A program made the translations under genes and the position numbers. From assembly GCA_026826555.1 (NCBI GenBank), contig JAKSZT010054573.1, forward strand, positions 1,729,383 to 1,793,382: 64,000 bases of DNA, in the 5' to 3' direction. Below, in pieces: positions 46,701 through 52,910 of the stretch (the first letter of the stretch is position 1; each line of letters opens with the position of its first letter). The notes beneath the pieces were generated by a model. That model saw nothing but the letters and a program-made list of their open reading frames with translations, was not told the origin of the DNA and did not search any database. Source of the DNA: Tolypeutes matacus (lineage: Eukaryota; Chordata; Mammalia; Cingulata; Chlamyphoridae).

Positions 46701-48162
46701 TTCCATTTCTTACGGTGGGAACAGAACCTCCTGTGGTGATGTCTTGTTCACTGTCAGTAGTAGACTGGACTTTCCAGTCGGATTAAATAATGAATCCCAG
46801 AATAACCCCGCATGGCTTCTTCCGCAGCCACTAGGGTCAGGACAGACGGCGGTGCCTGTTAGGAGAACTGCTTCAGCGAAGGCCCTTACACAATTGGAGA
46901 GAGTTTCTGGCTCTGGCCAGAGCTCTTATTATATCGGCAAATGACACGCGTACAGAGATTTTTTTTGCTTCCAAAATAAATCCCCAATCGAATTAGTGCT
47001 CACAAATAGTAATTTCACAGGGTATCCAAGCCATGGGTTTTACTAGAAGGGAAGAAAAGCCCCTGAGGAACCCCAGGTCATTTTCTCCCCGCGTGCGGCC
47101 TTGCGTGGCACGGGCCCACGCGGGCGCCTCTTCCCGCAGACGTGGATGGATGGCGGCCTCACTGACAGCCTTCCCGTCCTGCCTACCGGGCGCACTGTCA
47201 CCGTCTCGCCCTTCAGCGGCCGGTCGGACATCTCCCCGCAGGACAGAGGGCGGCTGGAGCTGTGTGTGAGCCTCGCCAAGCAGAGCTTGATGGTGAGTAA
47301 GAAACAGGGTGACCTGGAGTCTGAACAGTCCTGGTCTCCATCCCCGCACGAGGGTAGCATGGTCCCAGAGCGTTTAGGACAGGCCAGTGATCATCTTGTG
47401 TACAAAGGGTGTCTTCCCCACAGTATGCTTTTAATATTTTTACTCTATGACATGTACCGTGCATTCCTTGACGATCTGGGTTCCTAAAAACTGCTGGTGC
47501 GTATGCAGTCCTTTTACTGCTTATTACCTATCTCTTCGTGTAATGTTTTATTTTCCTTCATTTATTTTTTCAGTTAATAAAATTGGCAGAATTTCACAGT
47601 CAATTTGAAGTTAGATTTTTTTTTTTTTTAAAGTGGGGATAATTAAGTATGGAAACACGTTGCCAAAAATTTGGGTTAGGGACCCAAATTATCTAATTTT
47701 TTTTAACCTAAATATGTGGATTGCCTTTCTCTACTGGGGGTAGAGACAAATTTGGGAGGCGAGATGATGCTGGCATCTGGTGGATAGAAGCCAGGGATGC
47801 TGCTGAACATCTTAACGTAGACAGATAACGATCCCGTGACAAAGAACAGGCCTCCCCAAAATGTCACCAGTGCTGAGGCTGAGAAAGCCTGGGTTGGTGA
47901 ATGGGCGGAGTCGCCCTTTCCAGTCGAGCCTTCTGCAGTGGTCATCTTGCTGAGAACACGTGCATTATAAAGCCTGCTGCGCATTCACATCCGATTGCTT
48001 AAATTTCTGTCTCCATCCCAGCTGTCGGTGCCCAACGTGGTGCGGCTCGGTCACGCCCTCTTCCCACCAAGCAAGAGGAAAATGGAATCCCTGTATCACG
48101 GTGGCTTCGACGATGCCGTCAGGTGTTTGCTGAAAGAAAACTGGTTCGAGCAGCATGCCTAA
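24145..48162 (+). CDS. PNPLA4: PNPLA4, patatin-like phospholipase domain protein (six coding exons)
   Basis: Joined exons 24145-24324, 28307-28401, 28558-28693, 37332-37397, 47140-47292 and 48022-48162 give 256 residues with no internal stop. The family has lipid hydrolase and acyltransferase activities (triacylglycerol, phospholipid and retinyl-ester turnover are reported for PNPLA4). The patatin fold is visible: a Gly-rich oxyanion segment CGFLGIYHLG (residues 11-20), the nucleophile elbow GASAG with Ser43, and the DGG motif with Asp163 as second member of the dyad. There is no signal peptide or clear transmembrane helix, consistent with a cytosolic or lipid-associated enzyme. Human PNPLA4 is 253 residues; this one runs three residues further (QHA). 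Every intron has GT/AG ends; introns measure 3982, 156, 8638, 9742 and 729 bp. Identification rests on close match to the human protein as I know it and is firm. The gene is X-linked in human, but this window cannot show its chromosome. Confidence 0.97.
25216..25402 (+). mobile_element. hAT-like non-autonomous element, copy A (intron)
   Basis: Terminal inverted repeats are CAGGGGCTCTTAACC at the left and a right end ...GTTAAGAACCCCTG, with 187 bp in all and no coding capacity. The interior matches, in reverse complement, the element at 49826-50017 along its whole length. Flanking 8-mers (ttacactg and attaacag) are too decayed to confirm a TSD. The family is hAT-like by termini; I cannot name it. 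Confidence 0.75.
25876..26091 (+). repeat. Minisatellite, five units of 39-46 bp, in PNPLA4 intron
   Basis: Units begin with cagctgt(a/g)tt at 25876, 25915, 25961, 26007 and 26049. Each runs through a '(t)taact-tgttag' part and ends with 'agggtaa' or a close variant. Units differ by small gaps and substitutions, so the array is not brand new. Confidence 0.9.
26660..26977 (+). mobile_element. L2 LINE fragment (sense), cut by an LTR
   Basis: In order: 'cttcagtgacttcaccc', 'ctattgccttagactggagtcc', 'atgactcccaaggccccg', 'tgtgactcggccctcc', and finally 'gtgtcacctcc'. This is the L2 3' part. It stops exactly where the MLT1-type LTR starts, so the LTR may have landed in it. Confidence 0.65.
26979..27385 (-). 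mobile_element. MLT1-type MaLR LTR, antisense
   Basis: The + strand follows the MLT1 reverse complement: 'ctcctgtgctgctgtaa', 'attaaaacaatacacattta', 'ttctggaggtcagaactctg', 'ccagaggctccaggagagaa', 'ttccaccagataacctcc', 'cacgtaaggcattgtatctg', 'gtgggcgtccttgggg'. A second MLT1-type copy in the opposite orientation lies at 30385-30950. Confidence 0.75.
27605..27775 (+). repeat. MIR SINE (sense), well preserved
   Basis: 'ctcctggctctgacactca', 'catctctctaagcctcag', 'ttttcttgtctgtaaaatgg' and 'gagcaattataccctcc' match the MIR core in order. Confidence 0.85.
28307..28401 (+). CDS. PNPLA4: PNPLA4 coding exon 2
   Basis: Acceptor tttttcag ends at 28306 and donor gtacat begins at 28402. The exon codes residues 61-91 (ECVDSTYEFAEETRRLSFGA ... 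FMARL) plus two bases of Arg92, so the intron is phase 2. The SFGAVTPGYDFMARL part agrees with the human protein. It lies only 156 bp from the next exon, so the two are probably defined together by the splicing machinery. Confidence 0.96.
28558..28693 (+). CDS. PNPLA4: PNPLA4 coding exon 3
   Basis: Acceptor tttctttag ends at 28557 and donor gtaacg begins at 28694. With the two bases carried over it codes residues 92-137, including ELAQNRLHVSIT and ENYLVS, and ends ...SREVLIK. Human has SGMES where this reads GRMES after the exon junction, so the first residues of the exon are the variable ones. Confidence 0.96.
28694..29984. other. PNPLA4 intron 3, first part
   Basis: Unique-looking intronic sequence with a weak MIR-like antisense patch at about 29010-29150 ('ctctcagtcgggttgaagag', 'agaagaaatgggtacaaaga'). 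Confidence 0.4.
29985..30135 (+). repeat. L2 3' end fragment (sense)
   Basis: 'ccctagaatgtaagctccag', 'gagggcaaggatttctttct', 'ccacaaagtagatgtccaat' matches the L2 3' region. Confidence 0.65.
30172..30231 (+). repeat. Polypurine (GGAA/GGGA)n tract
   Basis: About 60 nearly uninterrupted purines with repeated ggaa and ggga units, including 'gggagggagggaggga' near 30210. Such mirror-like purine runs can form triplex or quadruplex DNA. Confidence 0.9.
30385..30950 (+). mobile_element. MLT1-type MaLR LTR (sense) with internal hexamer expansion
   Basis: LTR phrases in order: 'ccccaaagatgtcc', then the expanded hexamers, 'ggaacctgtgagcacgtggc', 'cttacctggcaagacagcc', 'ttctcccctggagcctccag', 'agcaccaccttaattta', 'cacagaactgtaagatgaca', 'ctcttggtttgtgatgatgt'. 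The open frames here translate LTR sequence and are not genes. Confidence 0.75.
30411..30476 (+). repeat. Hexamer repeat RTCCYN x11 inside LTR
   Basis: Eleven consecutive 6-bp units of the form (G/A)TCC(C/T)(C/T/G), from 30411 to 30476, with no gap. The complementary strand is G-rich with repeated GGGGAC and GGGACA. An ordinary MLT1 LTR has only a short 'gatgtccacgtcctaatcc' at this place, so the array grew from it. Confidence 0.92.
30951..34157. other. PNPLA4 intron 3, middle; MIR at about 32030-32180
   Basis: A sense MIR fragment lies at about 32030-32180 ('cccctctttgaaatggagat', 'actgtggagatcaaatagaa'). The GC-richer part at 32800-33160 has open frames on both strands but no domain, splice or conservation hint. 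The rest is unrecognised. Confidence 0.4.
34158..34345 (-). mobile_element. MER20 DNA transposon (hAT-Charlie), antisense
   Basis: MER20 reverse-complement order: 'cagggctttcagctgcagcc', 'ttgccattcgggactggggg', 'ggatggtcggcagcatccct', 'ggacgccaggagcacatcc', 'ggtcgagtcccactg'. Both termini are present, so the copy is nearly full length. A second MER20 lies at 47736. Confidence 0.8.
34346..37331. other. PNPLA4 intron 3, last part
   Basis: No exon or named repeat is recognised. The region 35700-36300 is GC-richer and carries overlapping open frames up to 170 codons, judged chance. 'ttttgagcaaggggtcccac' at about 35907 resembles the end of a dispersed repeat that I cannot name. Confidence 0.35.
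37332..37397 (+). CDS. PNPLA4: PNPLA4 coding exon 4 (66 bp)
   Basis: The pyrimidine-rich acceptor ends with tctag at 37331; donor gtaatg begins at 37398. It codes residues 138-159, VLLASSFLPVYAGLRAVEYEGQ, matching human VLLASSFVPIYAGLKLVEYKGQ with conservative changes. It is phase 0 on both sides, so skipping would keep the frame and delete the segment just before the catalytic Asp. Confidence 0.96.
37398..38899. other. PNPLA4 intron 4, first part
   Basis: No exon recognised. 37790-38660 is GC-richer, with several open frames on both strands (up to 138 codons), and lacks domain or splice evidence. Confidence 0.4.
38900..39157 (-). mobile_element. L1 3' UTR piece, antisense (xenarthran type)
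   Basis: 'attacataaaagttacataa', 'atatagggatccccatatcc', a C-rich part, 'gcatttgttacaattggtga' and 'tgacactttataccacacga' correspond to the reverse complement of an L1 3' UTR of the kind I associate with xenarthrans. Confidence 0.55.
39158..39244 (-). mobile_element. Old DAS-type SINE head, antisense
   Basis: T-run, then 'aggaggtactggggatcg', 'ctgggacctcctacatgcaa', 'gagctacacctgctcctt'. This is a tRNA-like head without the long body. Confidence 0.7.
39269..39392 (+). mobile_element. Short DAS-type SINE (head plus A-tail) with 12-bp TSD
   Basis: The body 39281-39380 is a tRNA-like head (A-box TGGCTCAACTGGTCGGG, B-box GGTTCGATCCC) followed directly by an A-tail. The 12-bp direct repeat AAAGATGCTATC flanks it at 39269-39280 and 39381-39392. 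It sits 36 bp from an older SINE of opposite orientation. Confidence 0.9.
39815..40180 (+). mobile_element. Probable LTR-like relic
   Basis: 'ataaaggccaatgagatgta', 'gtgggacttctagggaggta', 'gatgtaatgactggagctca', 'gcaaccattatggatcatgg' and 'aaaataagtaaaacttttat' resemble a dispersed mammalian LTR that I cannot name exactly. Confidence 0.4.
40225..40320 (-). repeat. MIR fragment (antisense)
   Basis: 'ccatttttacagatgaggaa', 'actaagctgtagaactgtga' and 'ttgaggtcacttggctta' follow the MIR reverse-complement core. Confidence 0.6.
41580..41608 (+). repeat. (AT)n microsatellite
   Basis: Uninterrupted AT dinucleotides, about 14 units, abutting the T-run of the next SINE. Confidence 0.95.
41609..41694 (-). 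mobile_element. Short DAS-type SINE, antisense
   Basis: T-run, then 'aggtactggggaatgagccc', 'aggcactcaaccactgagct', 'acatctgctccc'. Head-only form with moderate divergence. Confidence 0.75.
41695..42472. other. PNPLA4 intron 4, AT-rich, nothing recognised
   Basis: No exon or named repeat seen. Confidence 0.4.
42473..42695 (-). mobile_element. DAS-type SINE with 13-bp tandem repeats and 11-bp TSD
   Basis: The 11-bp direct repeat CTTGGAGCCAC flanks 42484-42684. The tRNA-like head is at the right ('ttgagccacatctgttcccc'). In place of an A-tail it has a GC-richer domain with four 13-bp units tctgct(c/t)g(c/t)tgtg at 42528-42579, plus a partial unit on each side. The TSD includes this domain, so it was mobilised as part of the element. 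Confidence 0.88.
43173..43362 (+). mobile_element. hAT-Charlie-type MITE (MER family)
   Basis: Terminal inverted repeats CAGAGGTTGGCAA at the left and TTGCCAGCTCCTG at the right. The interior has 'ctactcaactctcccattgt', 'gtatgaaagcagtcctagaa' and 'ccaataaaactttattttca', a widespread eutherian non-autonomous hAT whose exact MER name I will not guess. It contributes an internal AATAAA, so it could act as a poly(A) site inside the PNPLA4 intron. Confidence 0.75.
43368..43505 (+). repeat. MIR fragment (sense)
   Basis: 'gcaagtaaccctctgagccc', 'ttcctcttttgtgaaatgag', 'ctaccttatagggttcttat' follow MIR order. Confidence 0.7.
43738..43764 (+). repeat. T27 homopolymer
   Basis: Twenty-seven consecutive T with no SINE head attached on either side. 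Confidence 0.9.
44170..44420 (-). mobile_element. Two DAS-type SINEs in tandem, one TSD
   Basis: Two antisense heads lie at about 44212-44296 and 44347-44411, each preceded by a T/(TTTG)n tail. A single 9-bp direct repeat CAGCATTTG encloses the pair (44170-44178 and 44412-44420). The simplest reading is that one SINE landed in the A-tail of another already present. Confidence 0.75.
44421..47139. other. PNPLA4 intron 4, last part
   Basis: No exon recognised before 47140. It holds an A-run at about 45797-45810, TG/CA-rich tracts at 45365-45440 and a (TTTTG)n run at 46259-46287. Confidence 0.4.
47140..47292 (+). CDS. PNPLA4: PNPLA4 coding exon 5 (catalytic Asp163)
   Basis: The acceptor cgcctcttcccgcag ends at 47139 and a strong donor gtgagt begins at 47293. 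It codes residues 160-210, TWMDGGLTDSLPVLPTGRTV through ISPQD to LAKQSLM. DGG (163-165) is the second catalytic motif of patatins. Human has KWVDGGLTN at this junction. The exon is markedly GC-rich (many CpG) against an AT-rich intron. Confidence 0.97.
47736..47893 (+). mobile_element. MER20 DNA transposon fragment, sense
   Basis: 'gatgctggcatctggtgg', 'agaagccagggatgctgctg', 'aacatcttaacgtagacaga', 'ccccaaaatgtcaccagtgc', 'tgaggctgagaaagcct' match MER20 (middle to 3' end). It lies in the 729-bp intron before the last coding exon. Confidence 0.8.
48022..48162 (+). CDS. PNPLA4: PNPLA4 coding exon 6 (last, with stop)
   Basis: The acceptor tgtctccatcccag ends at 48021. It codes residues 211-256, LSVPNVVRLGHALFPPSKRK, MESLYHGGFDDAVRCLLKEN, WFEQHA, and stops at TAA 48160-48162. 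The human protein ends at WFE, so this one carries a three-residue extension where the human stop codon reads CAG here. Confidence 0.96.
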   Translation: MSVPNVVRLGHALFPPSKRKMESLYHGGFDDAVRCLLKENWFEQHA

Positions 48163-48945
48163 AAGTTGATAATGCAAGAGAGATTTCAGACAGCTTGGGA
48201 TGGTTCCCAGTTAAATATATATTGTAAAAACCTGTCAGGACTTTGGTAGTAAGGAAATGAGAGGCATTCTGTTAGACTTCGGCACCCCATTGAGAAGGGT
48301 GGCGAGGAGTCATTTTCAGGGAACGGGAATGTGGAACGGGCCGGCCGCCGCGTAGATGGCAGCAGACACGTGGGCACGCTTTGGACATAGAACACAGGTG
48401 TTTCCGTGAGAACCCCACGTCGCCTGGCGGGAACTAGGGGAACCCCGCTCTCTAGGTCAGCAGGGAGAAGCCGGCTGTGCAGGGCACTGACCGTGGGGGA
48501 GACGGGCAGCCTCGTCAGGGACCCTGACAAGTGTTAACTGAACAAGGCTGGCTTTTCAGAGGTGCGTGCATCGGCCTTGGGGAGGAGGTCAGGGGTGGGT
48601 AGAAGAGGGAGGTCAAGCCCAGGAGAGGGTGAATACTATGTTTCCCTTTTTCCCCAGCGGACGGTTCCCCACACGGTCCTCCCTAAACCCTACCCCAGCT
48701 GAGGAGGTTGTTGGGATGTGGTGACGCTTCCTATTTGTGAAGCCAGGCCTTGCTTGCATGTTCTTTTTCGCTCTCCCTCAATCTCCCCAAGCACCCCTGC
48801 TCTCGGGGCTCCTAAACAGACCGCACCTCACTGGACGTTTAGCCATCGATCTCTACACTGGATAGTATCTACCCTTAAATAGATGGCACGCCTCAAAGTG
48901 AAGAAGCATGTAGCCTGGGAAATAAAAATGGCATCCAGAATCGTC
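48163..48945 (+). other. PNPLA4: PNPLA4 3' UTR (inferred)
   Basis: It runs from the stop codon to about 15-20 bases beyond the AATAAA at 48922-48927. The region just after it is T/G-rich (48955-48985, repeated tttg), as expected of a downstream cleavage element. No stronger signal intervenes. Confidence 0.7.
48922..48927 (+). terminator. PNPLA4: Poly(A) signal AATAAA of PNPLA4
   Basis: Canonical hexamer 760 bp after the stop codon, followed within 30-60 bp by a TTTG-rich element. Confidence 0.75.
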
Positions 48946-49825
48946 TTGGCGGGTTTTTGTTTTTTGTTTGTTTGTTTTTCTTTTAAATTATGTCACACTG
49001 ATCCCAGGTCTGATGTTTTTGAGTAGTTCTATCACTTTGAAGACGTGAGTTTGGGTTTTAAGTCTTAAATCTGCTTTGATGGGGTTTTGCCAAGCACGAA
49101 CTCTCAATTACTGAGAGGCAGTTAGAAACAAACCAGTTTAATTGCGTGTCATTAATTGTCATGCATTTCTCTTCTTACCCTTTGAAACCATTCTTTAAAT
49201 CAATTTAATGGTTCTTAAATGCCCCAGATACAGGTTTCAGCACATAAACTCCAGCTTATCCCCCTCTTCTTATGCGGGCTGCACAGAACCACAGTAGACA
49301 AAAGATGTTTCTTGAGGTGGACATTTTTCCTACTCTGGCAAAGATCAATATGTTGCTTTAGTAAGCGACATGGATGAATGGATTAATAATTCATTGTGAA
49401 TTCTGTTCATTTACCAGGTAAATTTTTAGTTTTGTCCAAGAATTTTTCACCTTACCTCTTCCTTCCGTCCTTTTGTGTGACTATTCCATTGGTACGATAT
49501 TTCAACAAATGCGCTATTGATCCGCCCCAACAAACACAAGTCCTAATGTTAGACTTTTGGAAAGTACTTCGTACCCACTACCTGTCTGCAGAGGGGACGT
49601 GTGGGCGCTGACCGTGCTGGTGGGTGGCGCTTGCCCTAAGAAGTACGGCAAGGCCCTGATGCCGGAGCGGCTGCAGCAGCTCTGGGCCAGGAGGCCCGCG
49701 ACTCAGGGAGGCACGAGTGTGCGCGCCCGCCTCCCCCGGAGGCGCAGTTCCCCACGCTCCTGCCGGGCCAGTCACAGGCCGGGCTCTGCTTATCTGTGTC
49801 TGAGTGGGTCCACATGCGTCTACAC
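48946..49825. other. Intergenic downstream of PNPLA4
   Basis: No gene recognised. The GC-richer part at about 49590-49800 has short open frames only. Confidence 0.4.
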
Positions 49826-50017
49826 CAGAGGTTCTTGACAGGGGTCAAGGAGCTCGAATTTAAGTTTAACAAACGCATTATTCTCATGGGGACGTGCTGG
49901 TGCGGTGTGATAGGTTTATTAACTAATACACAGTAGGGTGTGGACTTAGTGAGGCGGCCGTGGTTTTCACCTGACTGCCACAGGGGTCCGTGGAACTGAA
50001 AGGGTAAAGAACCCCTG
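49826..50017 (-). mobile_element. hAT-like non-autonomous element, copy B, with 8-bp TSD
   Basis: Termini are CAGAGGTTCTTGACA and ...GGTAAAGAACCCCTG, 192 bp in all. It aligns end to end, inverted, with 25216-25402; by eye roughly three quarters to four fifths of bases agree. Flanks GTCTACAC (49818-49825) and CTCTACAC (50018-50025) agree at 7 of 8 positions, the TSD length and TCTA core expected of hAT transposases. Confidence 0.8.
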
Positions 50018-51289
50018 CTCTACACTCTAGGAAAACAGGCATGAAAAACAGGATCTGCCTTTTTATCAGGATCAGAACTGAGGATTTGGTGTATAGCAAA
50101 GCAGGAGGTTTTCTGGCCCAGATTACTGATATGTTTGCAGGGTAATGACTCTGATTGGCAGCTTGATAAGTTCCCCGTCCCCTGTTGGGGCGATTTCCTA
50201 ATATCTTGGAACCTGTCATTTAAAATTTCATTAGTCTTTCTTTTCTTTACTTTGTAGCTATGGTAACCTACCGCTTCCATGGACAATTAGAGACTATAGA
50301 TTTGGTTTCAAAGTTAAATAATGCTCAAAAGAAGCAAGCAAATACTGAAATACTCTCTTGTGTTCTAGCTTCACGATATTGGGAATAGGTGTCTGCACAC
50401 CAGGGGCTTGCAAAGAAACTGTCCTATAGCTCTTGGTATTGAATTGGGGTTCAAATCGAACAGGACTCTAAAATGCACAAATTTTAGTTTATTCTGCTTT
50501 CAATTTTTTCCCTCATAACTAAAGTGGAAAAATACTTTTCTTTTTATATTTATAAATATTAATCATAAAAATAGATCCATTTCATTACTTTGAAGAACCA
50601 ATAATCAGCAAAGTTTAGTGATTTTTTTGTTGTTGTTATCTTTGCCTAAACTATGTGTACACTGTAGCCAAATAAAATTGAAAGTTGAAGTAATTAACCA
50701 CTTAACTCAAAGCAGGAAAAACAAAAATTGTTGCGTGCAGTTCAGGAAAAGTGGGTGGATTTTTAAAAAACTATTTATTATTAAAAATTTTATCTTTACA
50801 GATAAACAGTTTACTCAGGCTGAATTCACTATGTAAAAGCTTAGCTCTGCGTTTAATTTTTGCCTCTGTTGATACAACCCAAAGCTTTGCTTACTCAATG
50901 CTAACATACCCTATGTATTTCTTTATTCCACATGTATCTTCCATAGCTCAGTATAATTTTCCCTGCTCTGGACCAATTTAAAGAGGGACAAAAAGCATGT
51001 TTCAAAATTATCTCCTCTAATCTTTTCCATACTTTAGAAAGCATTTCTGAACATGCATCATTCATGACACATAAAAGTAACAGGTCCAGTTCTATTCTTG
51101 AAATAAGTGGTTTGCTGAAAACGTGTGTACATGTATTAAGCACATGTATACCTGAAATACAACATGCCGCGGCTTGTGCATTCTGCCCGTGTGGAGAGGA
51201 AGCATGTGCTTCACGCTCAAGTTCATCGTATTTACTTAGGGCTGTTGTTTAAGCCTTATACAGTCAAATTCACTCTCGTGGGCAGACCG
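50018..51289. other. Intergenic, AT-rich, nothing recognised
   Basis: No gene or named repeat seen. Confidence 0.4.
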
Positions 51290-52060
51290 AGGAAAGTGCA
51301 CAGTTCTTGCCGGTGCAGGGGCATGATGCCCCTCCGGTGGGCCCCTCTGCTCCGCCCCCGCAAGCCCTCAGGCTCCTGCAGGCGGGTCCCTGGCTCAAGG
51401 CTGCAGCTGCCGGCTGGGAGCGGCATGGCTTGAGACCCCAGCCCACGGCCATGCTGGAGGGTGCAGGGCAGCTGGAGGCTGTCCCTCGCAGGACTGGGCT
51501 GGCGCGTACCGAGTGTGCAGGCATGCCAGGGAGAAGGCAGGAGCTCGGGGGCGGGAGCGTGGCTGCCATAAAGCGGGCGAGACCCCTGCCAGCCCCGAGC
51601 TCCTCAGGCCTCCCCGGGCTGGGCGGAGGAGGAGCTGCTGGAGAGAGGCTCGGGGTGCCGCCTCTTCCAGTCTAGGCTTGCCCCAGGAGCGGAGGCTGGG
51701 CTCCAGACACTGAAGACGCCTAGGCGCTGGGGACACCTTGCAGCGCCCCAAAAGGCTGGCTCCCGTCGAACTTGTGAAGCGAGGAAATGAAGCTGCACCG
51801 ACCACCCTGACGGCAACTCCAAATCCAAGGCGGGACCAGTCCACTCCACTGCACCACTGCCCGTTGCTCAAGAGAGCCCTGGCGCTGGATGACGACGCTG
51901 TGCTGCCAAGGAAGAAAGATGTCCTCCCCGAGGGGGGCAGGAGCAAATCCCTGCGTTCAGCCACTTCCCGCCTTCCCGATCACAAGAGTTCCTGGAAGAC
52001 ACTGCAGTCCTGTTTGCGCTGAAGACAGGGGACTCGTCACCTAAGGCGTGCCCTGAAGCA
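51290..52060 (+). other. Unidentified GC-rich block, possible retrocopy or old exon
   Basis: About 770 bp of GC-rich sequence stands out from AT-rich flanks. A 95-codon frame at 51738-52022 reads MQRPKRLAPVELVKRGNEAA ... KSSWKTLQSCLR, basic and proline-containing like an ordinary protein tail. The preceding frame breaks just upstream at 51711-51713. No A-tail or target-site duplication was found and I do not recognise the protein. Splice sites are not evident. It could be a decayed processed pseudogene, an exon of an unannotated gene, or chance. Confidence 0.3.
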
Positions 52061-52439
52061 AAGGGAATAGGGGATGCACTAGGACGTCCAGTTCAGCTCA
52101 CAGCCCTCCATCCCTGCCAGCTGGGGCTGCTTCCCACACCGTAGCGTCCCAGGAAACTCTGTGGCTTACGACAGCCAGAGCCAGGGCCTGCCACTTGCCA
52201 CCCGCCGCTGCCACAGTAAAGTATGCAGACGCCTGCCCGTCAGCTAGTGAAACAGTAGACGGGGCCTTAAAAGGGATTTCCCTGTTAATCTCCTATACTG
52301 GAAAATTCCCACAAAGGAAGAACTCCTGCATTTGCCTTTGAGTACCGATATCTTTCTTCTTATAAGCCCAGAGAGGAAAAGGACACACAGTGAGTGACCT
52401 CGCTGATAGGAACTGATTAGAGTAAGCAAACTCCTAGAG

Positions 52440-52910
52440 TTAGAATCTAGAATACAGGGGTGGAGGTATGGAATGGACAGTTTGTGCTTAAATTGTACCG
52501 TTTCTTTTTTGGTTGATCATAAAGTTTTGGTAATCGATGTTGGTGATGGCAGCACAACATTTTGAAAATATGTATTTAACAGCACTGAAATATATATTTG
52601 AACGTGGTTAAAAGGGGAAATTCTAGGTTGTGTATATATATAAGTAGAATAAAAATTACAGAAACCCACAGGACTGTACAACACAAACGGTGAACGCTAT
52701 TGTAAATGATGGACTATAGTTAGTAGTACAATTATAAAAATGCTCTTACATGAGTTGTAACAAATGTACCTCACTAATACAACTAAAACAAACAAACAAA
52801 CAAACAAACAAAAAATGTACCTCACTAATGCAAGACTGGTATATGGGGACTCTGTATCTTATACACGGTTTTTCTGTAAACCTACAACTTTTCTAAATTA
52901 AAAAAAATAG
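52440..52910 (+). mobile_element. L1 3' UTR (sense), with later tail-only insertion
   Basis: 'gatggactatagttagtagt', 'tgagttgtaacaaatgtacc', 'ggtatatggggactctgtat', 'ttctgtaaacctacaact' and the final A-run mark an L1 3' end. At 52762-52829 a 17-bp direct repeat encloses an A-rich insert (see separate entry). Confidence 0.75.
52762..52829 (+). mobile_element. Tail-only retroinsertion (17-bp TSD around (AAAC)n)
   Basis: The direct repeat AAATGTACCTCACTAAT occurs at 52762-52778 and again at 52813-52829. Between them lie 34 bases, acaactaaa then (AAAC)n, with no SINE or LINE body. The second copy continues into the normal L1 3' UTR, so this is an insertion with a target-site duplication. Confidence 0.85.

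Noticed and set aside
47033..47487. Longer frames overlapping coding exon 5 in other phases
   Set aside because: Shadows of the GC-rich PNPLA4 exon. Only the frame carrying DGG and SPFSGR joins the neighbouring exons.
51395..51964. 189-codon minus-strand frame
   Set aside because: It lies opposite the GC-rich block and its translation is Ser/Pro/Arg-rich noise. I kept only the plus-strand block as a question.
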